Positions 11,476-21,344 of a stretch of 64,000 nt of DNA are shown piece after piece. Position numbers and translations under genes: made by a program. Under the pieces are notes generated by a model that was not told where the DNA came from, searched no databases, and saw only the letters and a list, made by a program, of their open reading frames with translations. Every line of letters starts with the position of its first letter. Position 1 is the stretch's first letter. Source of the DNA: Alentia gelatinosa (Eukaryota; Annelida; Polychaeta; Phyllodocida; Polynoidae). Location: positions 105,197,125-105,261,124 of the forward strand of contig OX465581.1 in NCBI GenBank assembly GCA_950022655.1, in the 5' to 3' direction.

Positions 11476-11703
11476 TTGTTTGAAGATGATTCTTCAGACT
11501 TTGGTGCATACTTTCTATTTATGCCTCGTCCCTGTGACATCTACTGCCTTGAGAACGCTTTCTTGACCTTCAACACAGCCTTCGCTGCAGTAGTGGTCAT
11601 TGCAATAGGCATGGATTGGGCCATCACTTTACCTTATCTACTTGTTGATTCTACAGCACAGGCAAATTTCATGAGGGCTGTCTGCTGCATATCTGTTTCA
11701 TGA
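11476..11703 (+). CDS. Unrecognised short ORF upstream of the Penelope-like element
   Basis: A 75-codon frame opening MFEDDSSDFGAYFLF has a hydrophobic middle (FNTAFAAVVVIAIGMDW), possibly one membrane-spanning helix. Another frame just upstream (DSHLPFSDDEYPRNQHT) is also acidic. Its stop overlaps the ATG at 11700 that begins the Penelope frame. It may be 5' leader sequence of the element or a decayed upstream ORF. No family recognised. Confidence 0.25.
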   Translation: MFEDDSSDFGAYFLFMPRPCDIYCLENAFLTFNTAFAAVVVIAIGMDWAITLPYLLVDSTAQANFMRAVCCISVS

Positions 11704-13142
11704 AGCCCTTTTTCGAAAACCTTCTCCATCCAGCACCTCTGAATAATCTTGGATTTGACGAGGATCACGTGGAGGGTACTACTACAACAAATAGGGACTA
11801 TGCAAATGCCCTAAAAAGGAACTTGACCAACAAACCATTCAGAAATGCCTAACGGACTTTTGAGTCAGTGAAAAAGACTCTCCAAACAAACTGTGTTAAC
11901 GTTAGAAACAAGCTAAGGTCTAAGATAGCGGCCATTGTTCGGACCGCACCCACAAACGGTGAAGGGAAAAACAAAAACCTAGAAAGGTATAAGGTTAAGA
12001 GGATAAGTGACCAAAAGAGATCACAAGGGCATACATACAAGAGTGTTGCAACAAACAACAGGTTTGAAATGTTGAACAATGACAACATCGAGTTTCTAGA
12101 TGTAAGTGAAACAGAAAACGTGGTAGAAAACAACCAAAGCAAAAACAATCGAGTTCCTAGCGATAAGAAAACTGTTACAAATAGTGATGTTCCGCAAAAT
12201 AAAACCATTGAAAGTTATGTTGACAAATGTTGTTCTTCCACTACGATAGAGAAACAACCAGGAAAAGGGAGGAAGCCTAAACGAAAAAATAAACAAGGTA
12301 AAAAGAACGAAAAGATAAACGACATGGACCCATCCACTATGGATGGTAAGACGGGAAAGGGAGCCAAAAGTGGGAAAAACGTCAAAAGAAATGAGAAAAT
12401 AATGAAAACGGGAAAAGGGACAATAGCCGAAAAAGAACAAATAAACGTTGAAGAACCTAAAAACATTGTAAACCTATCATCTAAAGTTCTAACAAAAGAC
12501 GAAAACGATATACTGTCCAAGGGCCTTAATTTTTGCCCGACACAATTGGGTCGAAATGAGGGAGATAGGAAAATTTAATTAGATAAGTTCCATTGAAAAC
12601 TCCGAATAAACCAGTTTTTTTAAACTCAACAACCCGAAACGAAGAAGCCTTTTCCTGTGAAAACACAGAACCCCCAACCACTCACAGGTAAGTCGACGCC
12701 AAGGCCCATAGGTGCCGGGTATTTCAATGATGAACTTCATAGAAAACTCAGGGGAGAGTCAAACTGGAGACCTCCGACAGGCTCTCAAAATCTAGAGGGT
12801 TTTATATCGATCAACGAAATCGAACTGAACAAATGCATGGAAAAGAGGACCACAAGATCAAACATCGATCCAACACAAAGGAAGGCACTCAAGAGCCTGG
12901 CCAAAGATGAAACAATAACAATAAAACCAGCGGATAAGGGAGGAGCGATAGTGATACTAAACACAACAGACTACATAAAGGAGGCAAAACGTCAACTGGA
13001 GGATACCAACACATATAAAGCACTGGACTCAGACCCGACAAGTGAAATACACCAACGAATGGAAGGAAAAAATAACAGAAATGATGGAAAATGGCGAACT
13101 AAGCCAAAAAATGGCCGGAAGCTTGAGGACGATGAAGCCTAG
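11700..13142 (+). pseudogene. Penelope-like element N-terminal coding region, interrupted
   Basis: From 11700 to 13142 the same frame is read through four stop codons. The first 150 bases encode a short acidic start, then a Lys/Asn-rich segment (11868-12490), probably disordered and nucleic-acid binding. LSKGLNFCPT at about 12516-12545 and the following LDKFH (stop) KLRINQFF match the N-terminal block of Penelope proteins. Further on, ADKGGAIVILNTTDYIKEAK (about 12930) and the RQL..TNTYKAL segment match the conserved region before the RT. Because similarity is seen on both sides of each stop, these are late mutations of one ORF, not separate genes. The frame shifts by one base near 13035-13042 into the RT frame. 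Confidence 0.85.
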
Positions 13143-14823
13143 ATCGCCACATGTTTACTTCTTACCCAAAATACACAAGGAGACCAGACCACCACCAGGG
13201 AGACCAGTGGTGTCATCAAACAGCTGTGCCACAGAAAAGATTTCAACTTTTGTAGATGCTTTCCTAAAACCCCTAGTTCCGAAAATAGAATCATATATAA
13301 AGGACACCAACGATTTCATACGGAAAATAGAGGACATCCAGGACTTACCAGATGACTCACTACTCGTAACACTAGACGTGAGTTCCCTCTATACAAACAT
13401 CCCCAACGACGAGGGGCTAGTAGCCATCAGACAAAAACTAGACAAGGAAAGGGACAAGAGACTAAACCCAAGCAATGATTCCATTGTGGACCTACTGGAG
13501 ATGGTACTAAAAAACAATAACATCCAGTTCAATAACAAACATTACATACAAATAGGAGGCACGGCCATGGGAACGAGACTGGCCCTATCTTATGCCAATC
13601 TATACATGGAAAGAATAGAAAAACACATACTGAAACAAGGTGGGAAAAAGCCAGAGGTATGGTATAGATACATAGACGACATCTTCGCAATTTGGACACA
13701 CGGTAGGAGTGAATTAGACAAATGGATAACCAATCTAAATACCCTACACCATAGCATCAAGTTCACAGCGGAAATAGCGACAGATGAGATATCCTTCCTG
13801 GACACGAAGGTACAAAGAGACAGAACCACAAAAAGTCTATATACAGACCTCTACACGAAACCGACAGATACCAACACATACCTCAGATACGAATCAGCAC
13901 ACCCACCCGCGACAAAGAAAAGCCTGCCATACTCCCAATTCCTAAGACTACAACGAATCTGCAAACGCGAAGACGACTATGAAAGACAATGCAAAGCAAA
14001 AATAAGCAACTTTACGAACAAAGGGTACCCACTAGAAATAATCATGGACGGAAAAAGAAAAGCAGACCAACAGAGACGAGGAGACCTACTACAGAATACG
14101 AACACCACGAGGACCAAAAAGAAAAGAGATGAGAACAATGTAATCCTAGTCACAACCTACAAACCGGGAGACGACAGAGTGAAAAGGGTGATAAACAAGA
14201 ACTGGGACCTGTTGGCGAAGTCAATAACAACCAAGAAAATCCACCAAAAACAAATAAGAATTGGATATAAACGCCCAAAAATTATAAAGGATTACCTAGT
14301 GAGAGCCAGGACTAATTACCAAGACACCAAAGAACCAACCGAACAAACGCAACCAGGACCAAAAAAAGAAAACACACGTGACAACAAATGCAAGAAGGCA
14401 AATTGCATATACTGCGAAGCCATAGACATGGGTGGAGAAATCAAATCAAAATCCACAAATCGAAGCCACAAAACAAAATGGAATGTAACCTGCAACAGTT
14501 CAAACATAATCTACTGCCTTGAATGCAAAAGGTGTGGCATACAATATGTAGGTCAAACCAAACGCAAAATCAAGGAGAGAGTAAGGGAACATCTGAACTG
14601 CATAAGAAAGAACAAAAAACAAAATGATGTACCGACACATTTCAACAAGGCAGACCATCAAGGGACGGAAGATGTAAAGGTATACATCCTGGACTTCATC
14701 TACAGACATCCCGACTGCAAAGAAGCACAAAGACTACGAAACAAAATAGAATTCAATTGGATACACCGATTGAAAACACAATCACCGGAAGGGCTCAACA
14801 CTCTAGACAAAAGGTATGGATAG
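13042..14823 (+). CDS. Penelope-like reverse transcriptase with GIY-YIG endonuclease
   Basis: This 593-codon frame is fully open. RT motifs in order: FLPKIHK (about residues 40-46) and PGRPVVSS (52-59), DVSSLYTNIP (112-121, first catalytic Asp), GTAMGT (173-178), YIDDIF (210-215, the YxDD box), SFLDTKV (251-257) and a DLYTKPTDTNTYL thumb segment (269-281). A Cys-rich linker (C450, C455, C458, C484) leads to the GIY-YIG nuclease: GIQYVGQT (499-506), an Arg in RVREHL (513-518) and a Glu in NKIEFNW (567-573). Such proteins prime reverse transcription at nicked DNA. The true N-terminus lies upstream in another frame, so the GTG at 13042 is only where the frame opens. Clade (Poseidon/Neptune-type versus Penelope) is unresolved. 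Confidence 0.92.
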   Translation: MKYTNEWKEKITEMMENGELSQKMAGSLRTMKPRSPHVYFLPKIHKETRPPPGRPVVSSNSCATEKISTFVDAFLKPLVPKIESYIKDTNDFIRKIEDIQDLPDDSLLVTLDVSSLYTNIPNDEGLVAIRQKLDKERDKRLNPSNDSIVDLLEMVLKNNNIQFNNKHYIQIGGTAMGTRLALSYANLYMERIEKHILKQGGKKPEVWYRYIDDIFAIWTHGRSELDKWITNLNTLHHSIKFTAEIATDEISFLDTKVQRDRTTKSLYTDLYTKPTDTNTYLRYESAHPPATKKSLPYSQFLRLQRICKREDDYERQCKAKISNFTNKGYPLEIIMDGKRKADQQRRGDLLQNTNTTRTKKKRDENNVILVTTYKPGDDRVKRVINKNWDLLAKSITTKKIHQKQIRIGYKRPKIIKDYLVRARTNYQDTKEPTEQTQPGPKKENTRDNKCKKANCIYCEAIDMGGEIKSKSTNRSHKTKWNVTCNSSNIIYCLECKRCGIQYVGQTKRKIKERVREHLNCIRKNKKQNDVPTHFNKADHQGTEDVKVYILDFIYRHPDCKEAQRLRNKIEFNWIHRLKTQSPEGLNTLDKRYG

Positions 14824-15480
14824 CAGACCCAAACTCAACAACAATGCCACGTCAAAATTTTTTTTCCAACGAACGTGCCATGGCATGTAAGAACGAAAAA
14901 GTTTTTCAAAACCTAGTGAACTAGTAAGGTCGACCTGGACGACTATAAACAGAGAGAAACCAAGGACCAAGGGGTTCCAGTCCTTTTGCCCTGAAACACG
15001 AGCCGGGGGAATAAAGAACACAAAAGAAAGAGACATACATAACAAACCATGCCGCACCGTACCTGATGAGACACCATCGGAGGGTCGAAACCACGAATAA
15101 AAACAAATAACTTCCCAAACGCCAAAATATCGAAAACAAAAAAGGAAAATAAAAAGATTAAAAAAAACCAACAACCCATAGAAATTACGAATACGAAAAT
15201 ATAACCAAAGTGCCAACCACAAAACTAGAAAAGTAAAGAAAAGTAGTGAGAAAAAAGACTAAAAAGCAGCATACCAAAAAGAGAAAAAGGAGAAGAACAA
15301 GACAGGGACAAAAACTCCCACAGTCTTAAAAATACAAACCACAGAAAAGGAAAAAACAAAGTAGATCAACTTCAACTCTCTACTCATACACCAAGGAGAA
15401 GAAAGGACACAAAACTATCAAAAACAAAAATTGGCACATAAGGAAAACTCGGGGTTGGGACAACAAGTACTCACCATGGG
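14824..15480 (+). other. A-rich 3' flank of the Penelope-like element
   Basis: The plus strand stays strongly A-rich and T-poor to about 15430, like the coding part, then composition returns to the local average. This suggests the element's 3' untranslated region reaches roughly there. Open frames on the minus strand here (for example 14803-15222) are shadows of this bias. A mixed 15480-15560 stretch follows. Confidence 0.5.
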
Positions 15481-15660
15481 AGGAACCAATGGGAAGCAAC
15501 GAAACAGGGCTGGAATGCGGGGACGCGCAATAGCGTGATCACCCTACCCGTTTCTCTCTATTCGTGGTCGTACAGCGGAATGGAATAGATCATCTGCCGC
15601 GTTTTTCACATTTTAATCTTGGATTTGATGTCAGCTTTAACATCATGAAACTCACAGTTT

Positions 15661-15843
15661 TTAGCCTGATAAGTCTGGTATAAAACTGATCAATTGTCTC
15701 ATTTGCTTATTGACTTTCCTAAACAGATAAACTCTGTGTCCCTTGGTATGCTTTGGTGCAAAGAGCTCAATCAGTCTAGTTCTTGCAGTGGCATACATTC
15801 TAGTTTCATCATTGCTTAGGGGATGTGGCAACATCAAATGCAT
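15661..15843 (-). CDS. Unrecognised short ORF, exon-like
   Basis: A minus-strand frame reads HLMLPHPLSNDETRMYATAR, then a basic stretch (PKHTKGHRVYLFRKVNKQMR). Composition is protein-like and the frame fills its interval, but no family is recognised, and neither splice sites nor neighbours give context. It could be a transposon fragment. Confidence 0.25.
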   Translation of the reverse strand: MHLMLPHPLSNDETRMYATARTRLIELFAPKHTKGHRVYLFRKVNKQMRQLISFIPDLSG

Positions 15844-15849
15844 AATTCC

Positions 15850-17250
15850 CCAAATGCAGTATCAAAACTGATGTATTTTTATTTTCATCACTGTACACCC
15901 AGAAATAAGGAAATTTCAAGAGCCATCTCAAAAAGCAAAGTTCTTGAAAGAATTCAAAAGAATGATAAAGAACAAATACTCAGAATATGATTTGCACTAG
16001 GATTTTTGCCAAATGAACAATTCACTCAGGAATGTTCCATAATGTTGATGTGATAGTACTGACGGTAATGACCAGTTTACCACAACACAAAAGTTGGCTA
16101 GATCTACTTGGCTAGATCCAGAGTGTGATAGTCTGAAATGGTAAGTAAATTGTAGTTATGTGAGTGACCAAATGAGTATCACAGATTTATTTACTCAAAC
16201 TGTGCTACTATCTCCATTCAAGTAATGGTTCACAACGATGTCTCAAAGATCCTGTATGAAATATGGGGTTGTCGAACTTATTTCCCTTCCCTTTCGTCCT
16301 GCTGACATGACTAGTACATCACCTCTGCTTGGAAGCACATGATGAGCAATCTACAGTGTAAGTGTCGGAGTTTGCAGAATTGTCTTTTTATTTCCCTATT
16401 GCCAGAGAAGCCAGTCCCAATATAAAGTCCATGTAGGTTCATCTAACTCATCGTCGCCATTTATGTGGTGTATTATGGTGACTTATTATGGCTTTGATCA
16501 TAAAGACAGCAACAACTTCCAAGTGCTCTTCATGATCATTCACTGATGAGTTCCACTTATTTATTCTAGGTCTCACAATATATAGTAATCAATATTTGGT
16601 CAGTAGAGATATCCATTCTCATTTTATCTCAAAACTTAGTTGCATTAATGCATTCTTTAGTAGAAACATAGCTGACCATTATTTTAGAATACAAGCGCAT
16701 GCATCTGCAGGAATACTGCAGGGACATTTCCTTAGCAAAGAGTAAAAAAGGTTTTGTAACAACATAGAAAGAGCAAAGTGAAAATATGTGAGTGATAATA
16801 AGGGCATGAATTGGAAAATTTCAAACGAGTGAGAATCTAGGCTAGAAACCCGCGTCAGTAAGATGTGAGTTCGAACTAGAGTTCTGGTAAGAGCTGGAAA
16901 AAAATATAAGACCACACTGAGCTAATATGTATGGCACCGAATCATTTAGTAGGTTCTGTCAATTGATAAAGTATATCAATACACATGGGTGCATGGTTCA
17001 ATGTGATTCATGCGAAATCTTAATTATTTCAGAAAAGATTGAAAAGAAGCAATGCTTGGTCCCTATATCAATATCATACCTTCATCTCTCTTCTCCGGGA
17101 GTTGCTGTACACGCGTTCATATAGATTTGACGTCAACCATCAATGAAAGGTTTCCACCCAGATAACAACATGCTATCTAAATTATGAAACATACATTAGC
17201 TCACCGGTCAATGAGATATATGATGTGCACATTTCTATGGCTATTGTTTA
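15850..17250. other. Intergenic, no gene recognised
   Basis: AT-rich DNA with scattered short ORFs (16679-16915 minus, 16927-17124 plus). No repeat or domain was recognised. Confidence 0.5.
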
Positions 17251-17261
17251 TACAGATATCA

Positions 17262-17569
17262 AGAGATGAATGCGATGGCTGAAGGACCGACAACTATCAA
17301 CATCTTGGGTTCATGTCTTTATGCGATTCCCGAGTAGAGTTTTCCCCGCCATAACAGGCGAGGCTCTTAACGACCGCTACTACGTACCCATGCATGGCGT
17401 TCTGGCTTCCGATTATATCGCCATGTGGAGCCGCCGGTACCTGGCCATAAAAAGAACGGTTCAGTGTAGATCACGTCTGCTGCTCGGATACACGCCGGAA
17501 TCAGTAGTGGAGAACCCAGCTCTGGTGACGGATTTTGGCCAGCGTATTATTTCTTTTATCGTAGATTAA
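17262..17569 (+). CDS. Unrecognised ORF in a GC-richer island
   Basis: Two plus-strand frames overlap. One opens at 17270 and runs 99 codons to 17569, with protein-like content such as LNDRYYVPMHGVLASDYIAM and RYLAIKRTVQCRSRLLLGY. The other, from the ATG at 17265, reads MNAMAEGPTTINILGSCLYA and stops at the TAG inside CCCGAGTAGAG, which could instead be a GT splice donor. Local GC content is clearly above the flanks. It may be a host exon or an exon plus a frameshifted relic. No domain is recognised. Confidence 0.3.
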
Positions 17570-18024
17570 ATCATCAGCTTCTGATGAATTACCCTTGTCT
17601 CGTATGGGTTTTGCTATTTTTCTACCCTGCTCGGAGAAGACACAATGTGAAGCAGGATTCACACAGTTTGACTAACGTACGTGAGACACCTTTCCCCTAG
17701 TCTCAGTTATTTCTCCTGTGTTACAAAATGCCTATGGCACGGTACTTTTGCTAGTCTCAAGGAAAAATGGCGAATTTGATTCACATGGAAAAACATACCT
17801 GATACATGGACTCCGACTTAGGCCTAGTTCCAGTGAAGAATGACCATGGTACTCAGTGTGTTTTTGCGCTCCTGTTTTTTGCCGCAGAGCATGCCGGTAC
17901 AAAAAAACACCCTCCTAATACGCTACGACGGAATACGATGCCGTAAAATTGACCTCCTGATGGGCTACGATGTCGGCGACAACGGCGGCTGGTTTGGCCG
18001 ACGTTGTAGCCCGTTGGAAGGTTA

Positions 18025-18317
18025 AAGCCTTGCGTCCACCTATTACGATAAAAATTTAAATCTACCGATATGGCACCGATACAAAAAGCAAATATCGGAG
18101 ACATATCGGGAAGGTGCAAAATCGTAGACATCTGTCTGGACATACCAATTCACCATGCATTGTCAGGGGTAGACCACCATTTTTCATCGGTGCCTAATCG
18201 CAGAGACGTGGTCAACTGCCCCGATATGAGGTGACCTTCTGAAGCGATTTTGATTTTGTATCGGAAGGTCCATCGTAGACCATATCGGAGCCATATCGTA
18301 GTAGGTGGACGCCGGGC
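18025..18317. mobile_element. Fold-back MITE with GCGTCCACCTA termini
   Basis: Left end AAGCCTTGCGTCCACCTATT and right end ...GTAGTAGGTGGACGCCGGGC are inverted copies, and the arms continue with ATATGGC/CCGATA words. TTA flanks both sides (18022-18024 and 18318-18320), compatible with a 3-bp Harbinger-type duplication or a TTAA duplication. The 293 bp interior has many ATATCGG words in both orientations and no coding content. Confidence 0.65.
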
Positions 18318-18339
18318 TTAATTGTACCGGGTCATAGTT

Positions 18340-18364
18340 GGGGGGGGGGGGGGGGGGGGGGGGG
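18340..18364. repeat. Poly-G tract (25 G)
   Basis: Uninterrupted G run 23 bp right of the fold-back element. Confidence 0.95.
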
Positions 18365-18369
18365 AGGCT

Positions 18370-20160
18370 CTCTTACTGTTGGCAACCTAGTTTCAGTAAG
18401 AACCTTGAGGGTTATGAAATTTCATTCTTTTGACCAGTTTTTAAGCGTTACCGGACAAAAGACATAGGCCACCCAGACTGAATGATTTGTGAGTTTATGA
18501 AATCCTTGTTTAAAGAACGTTAGTTATTGGCATTCGGCATACCCGAGGATTTGTTACTCCAAGAGTCGGGTTCCACCCAATAAATGACTAAAGACTGAAC
18601 ATGACTTCCTCTTATAACTAGTATCTGTTCAAATAGAATTGTTCCATTGGAGTCAAATGACCTTGTAAAGAATTATATAGTTTATTACTCACTAAACCTG
18701 TTCAGTCAAATCTTTTTTATTGCAATGTAACTGAATTGTATGATCAATAAATAAAGGCATTGCTCGTTATGAAAAAAATATATATATTTGTAAATAAAGC
18801 CCTCTAGTTTGTAAGGGAAGGGTGCATACTAATCCTCTACATGATGGGCTACAATAATGATCCTCCATCAAAACTATTAAACCTAAGAATAAATTCCTGT
18901 TGTATTAGAGCATGGCGAGCTTTTTGGAATATACCACTCTATCTTGGGCAAAATTACCTTGTACCAACTACTATGTCGTCAAATTAGACCATTCATACAT
19001 TTTGTTATACATGTCTGGTGGTCGCCGCCTGGCCTTACGTCGGAAGGTCTACTTCCGGAACACTAGTACCCTGGCGATATCCCACCCTTTGTGCTATTAC
19101 GTAGGTCGGTTCGGTTTTCGGAAAGTATGAGCTAACCTAGTCACACACAACACAACTTCACATCTTTAAATAAATTGGAATGTTTATTTATTACTTCCCG
19201 AAGTGATCTATGCAGATCACTTCCACAAGTACAGTACCCCAGCACAACGTGCCAGGTAATGCTGGAGAGGCTTATCTGAAAGACTCGCCTAACCACAAGG
19301 GAGGTTCTGAGAACCCGCCTGCCAAAGTGAGGGCCCAAGGGTCTGCTCCTGTAGAGAGACGCGCAAGGACAACCTGTCGACTCGCTGTGAATGCAGAGTA
19401 TATATACCCAGTGTTATGTAATCCCGGCCCCCGCCCTGCCACTTTCGTGTGCGGCGTTGCCCGGAATCACTTTACAGCGAGCAACGGACAAACACTGCTG
19501 GATCCCTGCCCCACTACACATGTTATCATTCTATATTTTGTTTTTTATGAACAATCCCTCCCTGAATATATACATGAAGAGTGAGGCTAGGGCGAAGTTT
19601 TAGTGCAATGGAATAGACAACCTATGGTCCAGACTCGGTTGTCGGTGTTTCCCCCATGGCTGTAGAAAGTTACAGCTCCTTGAGGAAAACCACTTCCTGT
19701 TGATACGGTAATGTGATAAATTCTTGCAAAAAAAGTGTAATGTCCTTTGCCCATACTATAATACAGTTCACAGTGTAGCATTAAGGTAGACCATAATTGT
19801 CATTTCGATAGGGCAATAGAAGCGGTCCAGCATTCTCTATAGTAAATTTTAGGTACAATTGTAAAGTGCATTTCCTACCAATGAGATAAACATAAACTAT
19901 TTTCTGATATGAGAGATGTTGAAATTAAAAAGATCTTTGTGGGCCAACAAACTACACTATTGAAGGTGGTTTCTAGAAGCAATATATATCAAAATTATCC
20001 TTGAACAGGAAAGTTCCAAAAGCGGAATAATTGTACTCCTTATATAGTAGACTTATATCATTTACTGTTTATGTCGTACTGGTAAAGATATCTATTTTTG
20101 TACAATGTCACATTTACCATGGATCGTCTATAGTTGGACCTTCTAATCCAAATAAGCCAA
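18370..20160. other. Intergenic; possible TATA-containing segment near 19.4 kb
   Basis: No gene is recognised. 19200-19560 is GC-richer, carries GAGTATATATACCC at 19397-19410 and supports a 124-codon open frame (19210-19584) without known motifs. It might be a solo LTR or promoter, but no second copy is present to define ends. Confidence 0.35.
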
Positions 20161-20294
20161 AGGGCTTCACTCGATTCAACAAATCTGATTGATTAACAAT
20201 CTCTATTACTATACATATCCTAATTATGGAATAATGTTGTCTATAATACGAATGAATCATCCAAATGGTGAGGGGACAAGGCTAAATTTTCTTT

Positions 20295-20313
20295 CCCCCC
20301 CCCCCCCCCCCCC
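20295..20313. repeat. Poly-C tract (19 C)
   Basis: Uninterrupted C run followed by ACGCCCCC. Confidence 0.95.
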
Positions 20314-20649
20314 ACGCCCCCAACTGGCATTTTCTTTCACCCTTGACGATGTTTTGGCTGGCCCACTTTTAGATGTGCCGGTACATAAAAATAACACAAG
20401 TGGGTATTTGGTCACAATCTACCAGTTATTTTATATGTCATATAAAAGTATCTATATCATAGGTATTTCCCGTTTATGTGTTCCTGCATCAAGATTAGCT
20501 ACTTTATCGATCCACAGCTGACGAAAAGCAGGTATTGTACAGGTTCAAGACTTAATACGGGGGAAAAAATTTATGACGAAGGATGAAATTGAGGAAATTC
20601 ATAATGTCAAATGAAATGAACAACCTTGGCTAAAACTACGGAGAAACAT

Positions 20650-21340
20650 CCCCTGGTTGAGTAGCGTGTCCTTTGAAGATTTTAAGACAGAATCCATGTG
20701 TCTCATGATTCATGACCATGGAGGTGGCTCCTTTAATGCTATGACCTGTAATTATAAAAAGATATATAACTTCCTGTTGGCAAAGGATAAGACGGTTTCC
20801 CCTGGTATGAACTGCTGGAAGGACACAGCGAATTGTAAGAAATTTTCAGATAAAGAATGGACAACAGTTTATGCATATCAGGCCCAATCCTTCTTCTTCA
20901 AGATTATTCACAATGTAATTCCTCCTAATTCTTTTCTAGTTCAAGATTAAGGTTTTATCTACATCAGTTTGTTCTTACTGTAACAAAACTGACTCAATGA
21001 TTCACTTTTTTTTATGAATGTCTGAAAGTGTTGGTATTTTGGAGATAACTAAGAAATTGGTTGGAAATTTGTGCTGACTTTAAATAGAAACTAGATCCGA
21101 TTGATCTGATGCTTGGCACTAAGAACAAAGGTAAACAGGCAGATATACTGCACCTAGTCTGTCTCCATGCAAAATTTTATATATATCGACATATATTGTT
21201 CTATAACAGCAACTTATCTGTTCATGCATGGAGGAGGGAATTCCGTAATAGTTTGTATGTAGAAAAATATATCTGCGAACTGCTAGGTAAAAAGGAGCGA
21301 TTTACAAAATGGAATAAAATGTTGGAGGCAATGATGTAAA
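20650..21340 (+). pseudogene. L1/Tx1-like non-LTR retrotransposon ORF2 C-terminal remnant
   Basis: Three consecutive blocks match the region after the RT of L1/Tx1-like elements. At 20657-20950 the frame ends with AYQAQSFFFKIIHNVIPPNS, like the WFQYRILHRIxPTN block. At about 20960-21045 another frame gives VCSYCNKTDSMIHFFL, a stop, then ECLKVLVFWR, the C-x2-C-x7-H-x4-C knuckle followed by FW. At 21109-21339 a frame reads LHAKFYIYRHILFYNSNLSV then HAWRREFRNSLYVEKY, matching the KYYIYRCR...FKxEL tail. Frameshifts between blocks and an internal stop show decay. The stop at 21337-21339 probably marks the original ORF2 end, with a 3' UTR beyond. Confidence 0.75.
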
Positions 21341-21344
21341 TAGG

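Larger units (their letters stand above)
11700..14823 (+). mobile_element. Penelope-like retroelement (RT + GIY-YIG), decayed
   Basis: A single long reading frame in original form starts at ATG 11700 and runs to the stop at 14821-14823. It is now broken by in-frame stops at 11850-11852, 12576-12578, 12594-12596 and 12621-12623 and by a one-base frameshift near 13035-13042. The order is a basic Lys/Asn-rich N-terminus, the Penelope N-terminal segment, reverse transcriptase, a Cys-rich linker and a C-terminal GIY-YIG endonuclease. No Penelope-type terminal repeats were found, so element ends are not fixed; an A-rich tail continues to about 15400. Both orientation and codon use fit one plus-strand transcript. 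Confidence 0.92.

Noticed and set aside
11849..12520. Minus-strand hydrophobic ORFs opposite the Penelope N-terminus
   Set aside because: Shadows of the Lys/Asn-rich plus-strand frame (AAA/AAC reads as TTT/GTT).
14803..15222. 139-codon minus-strand ORF rich in Phe, Leu, Ser and Trp
   Set aside because: It is the complement of the A-rich 3' flank of the Penelope-like element; overlapping minus-strand frames in the same bias show the same composition.
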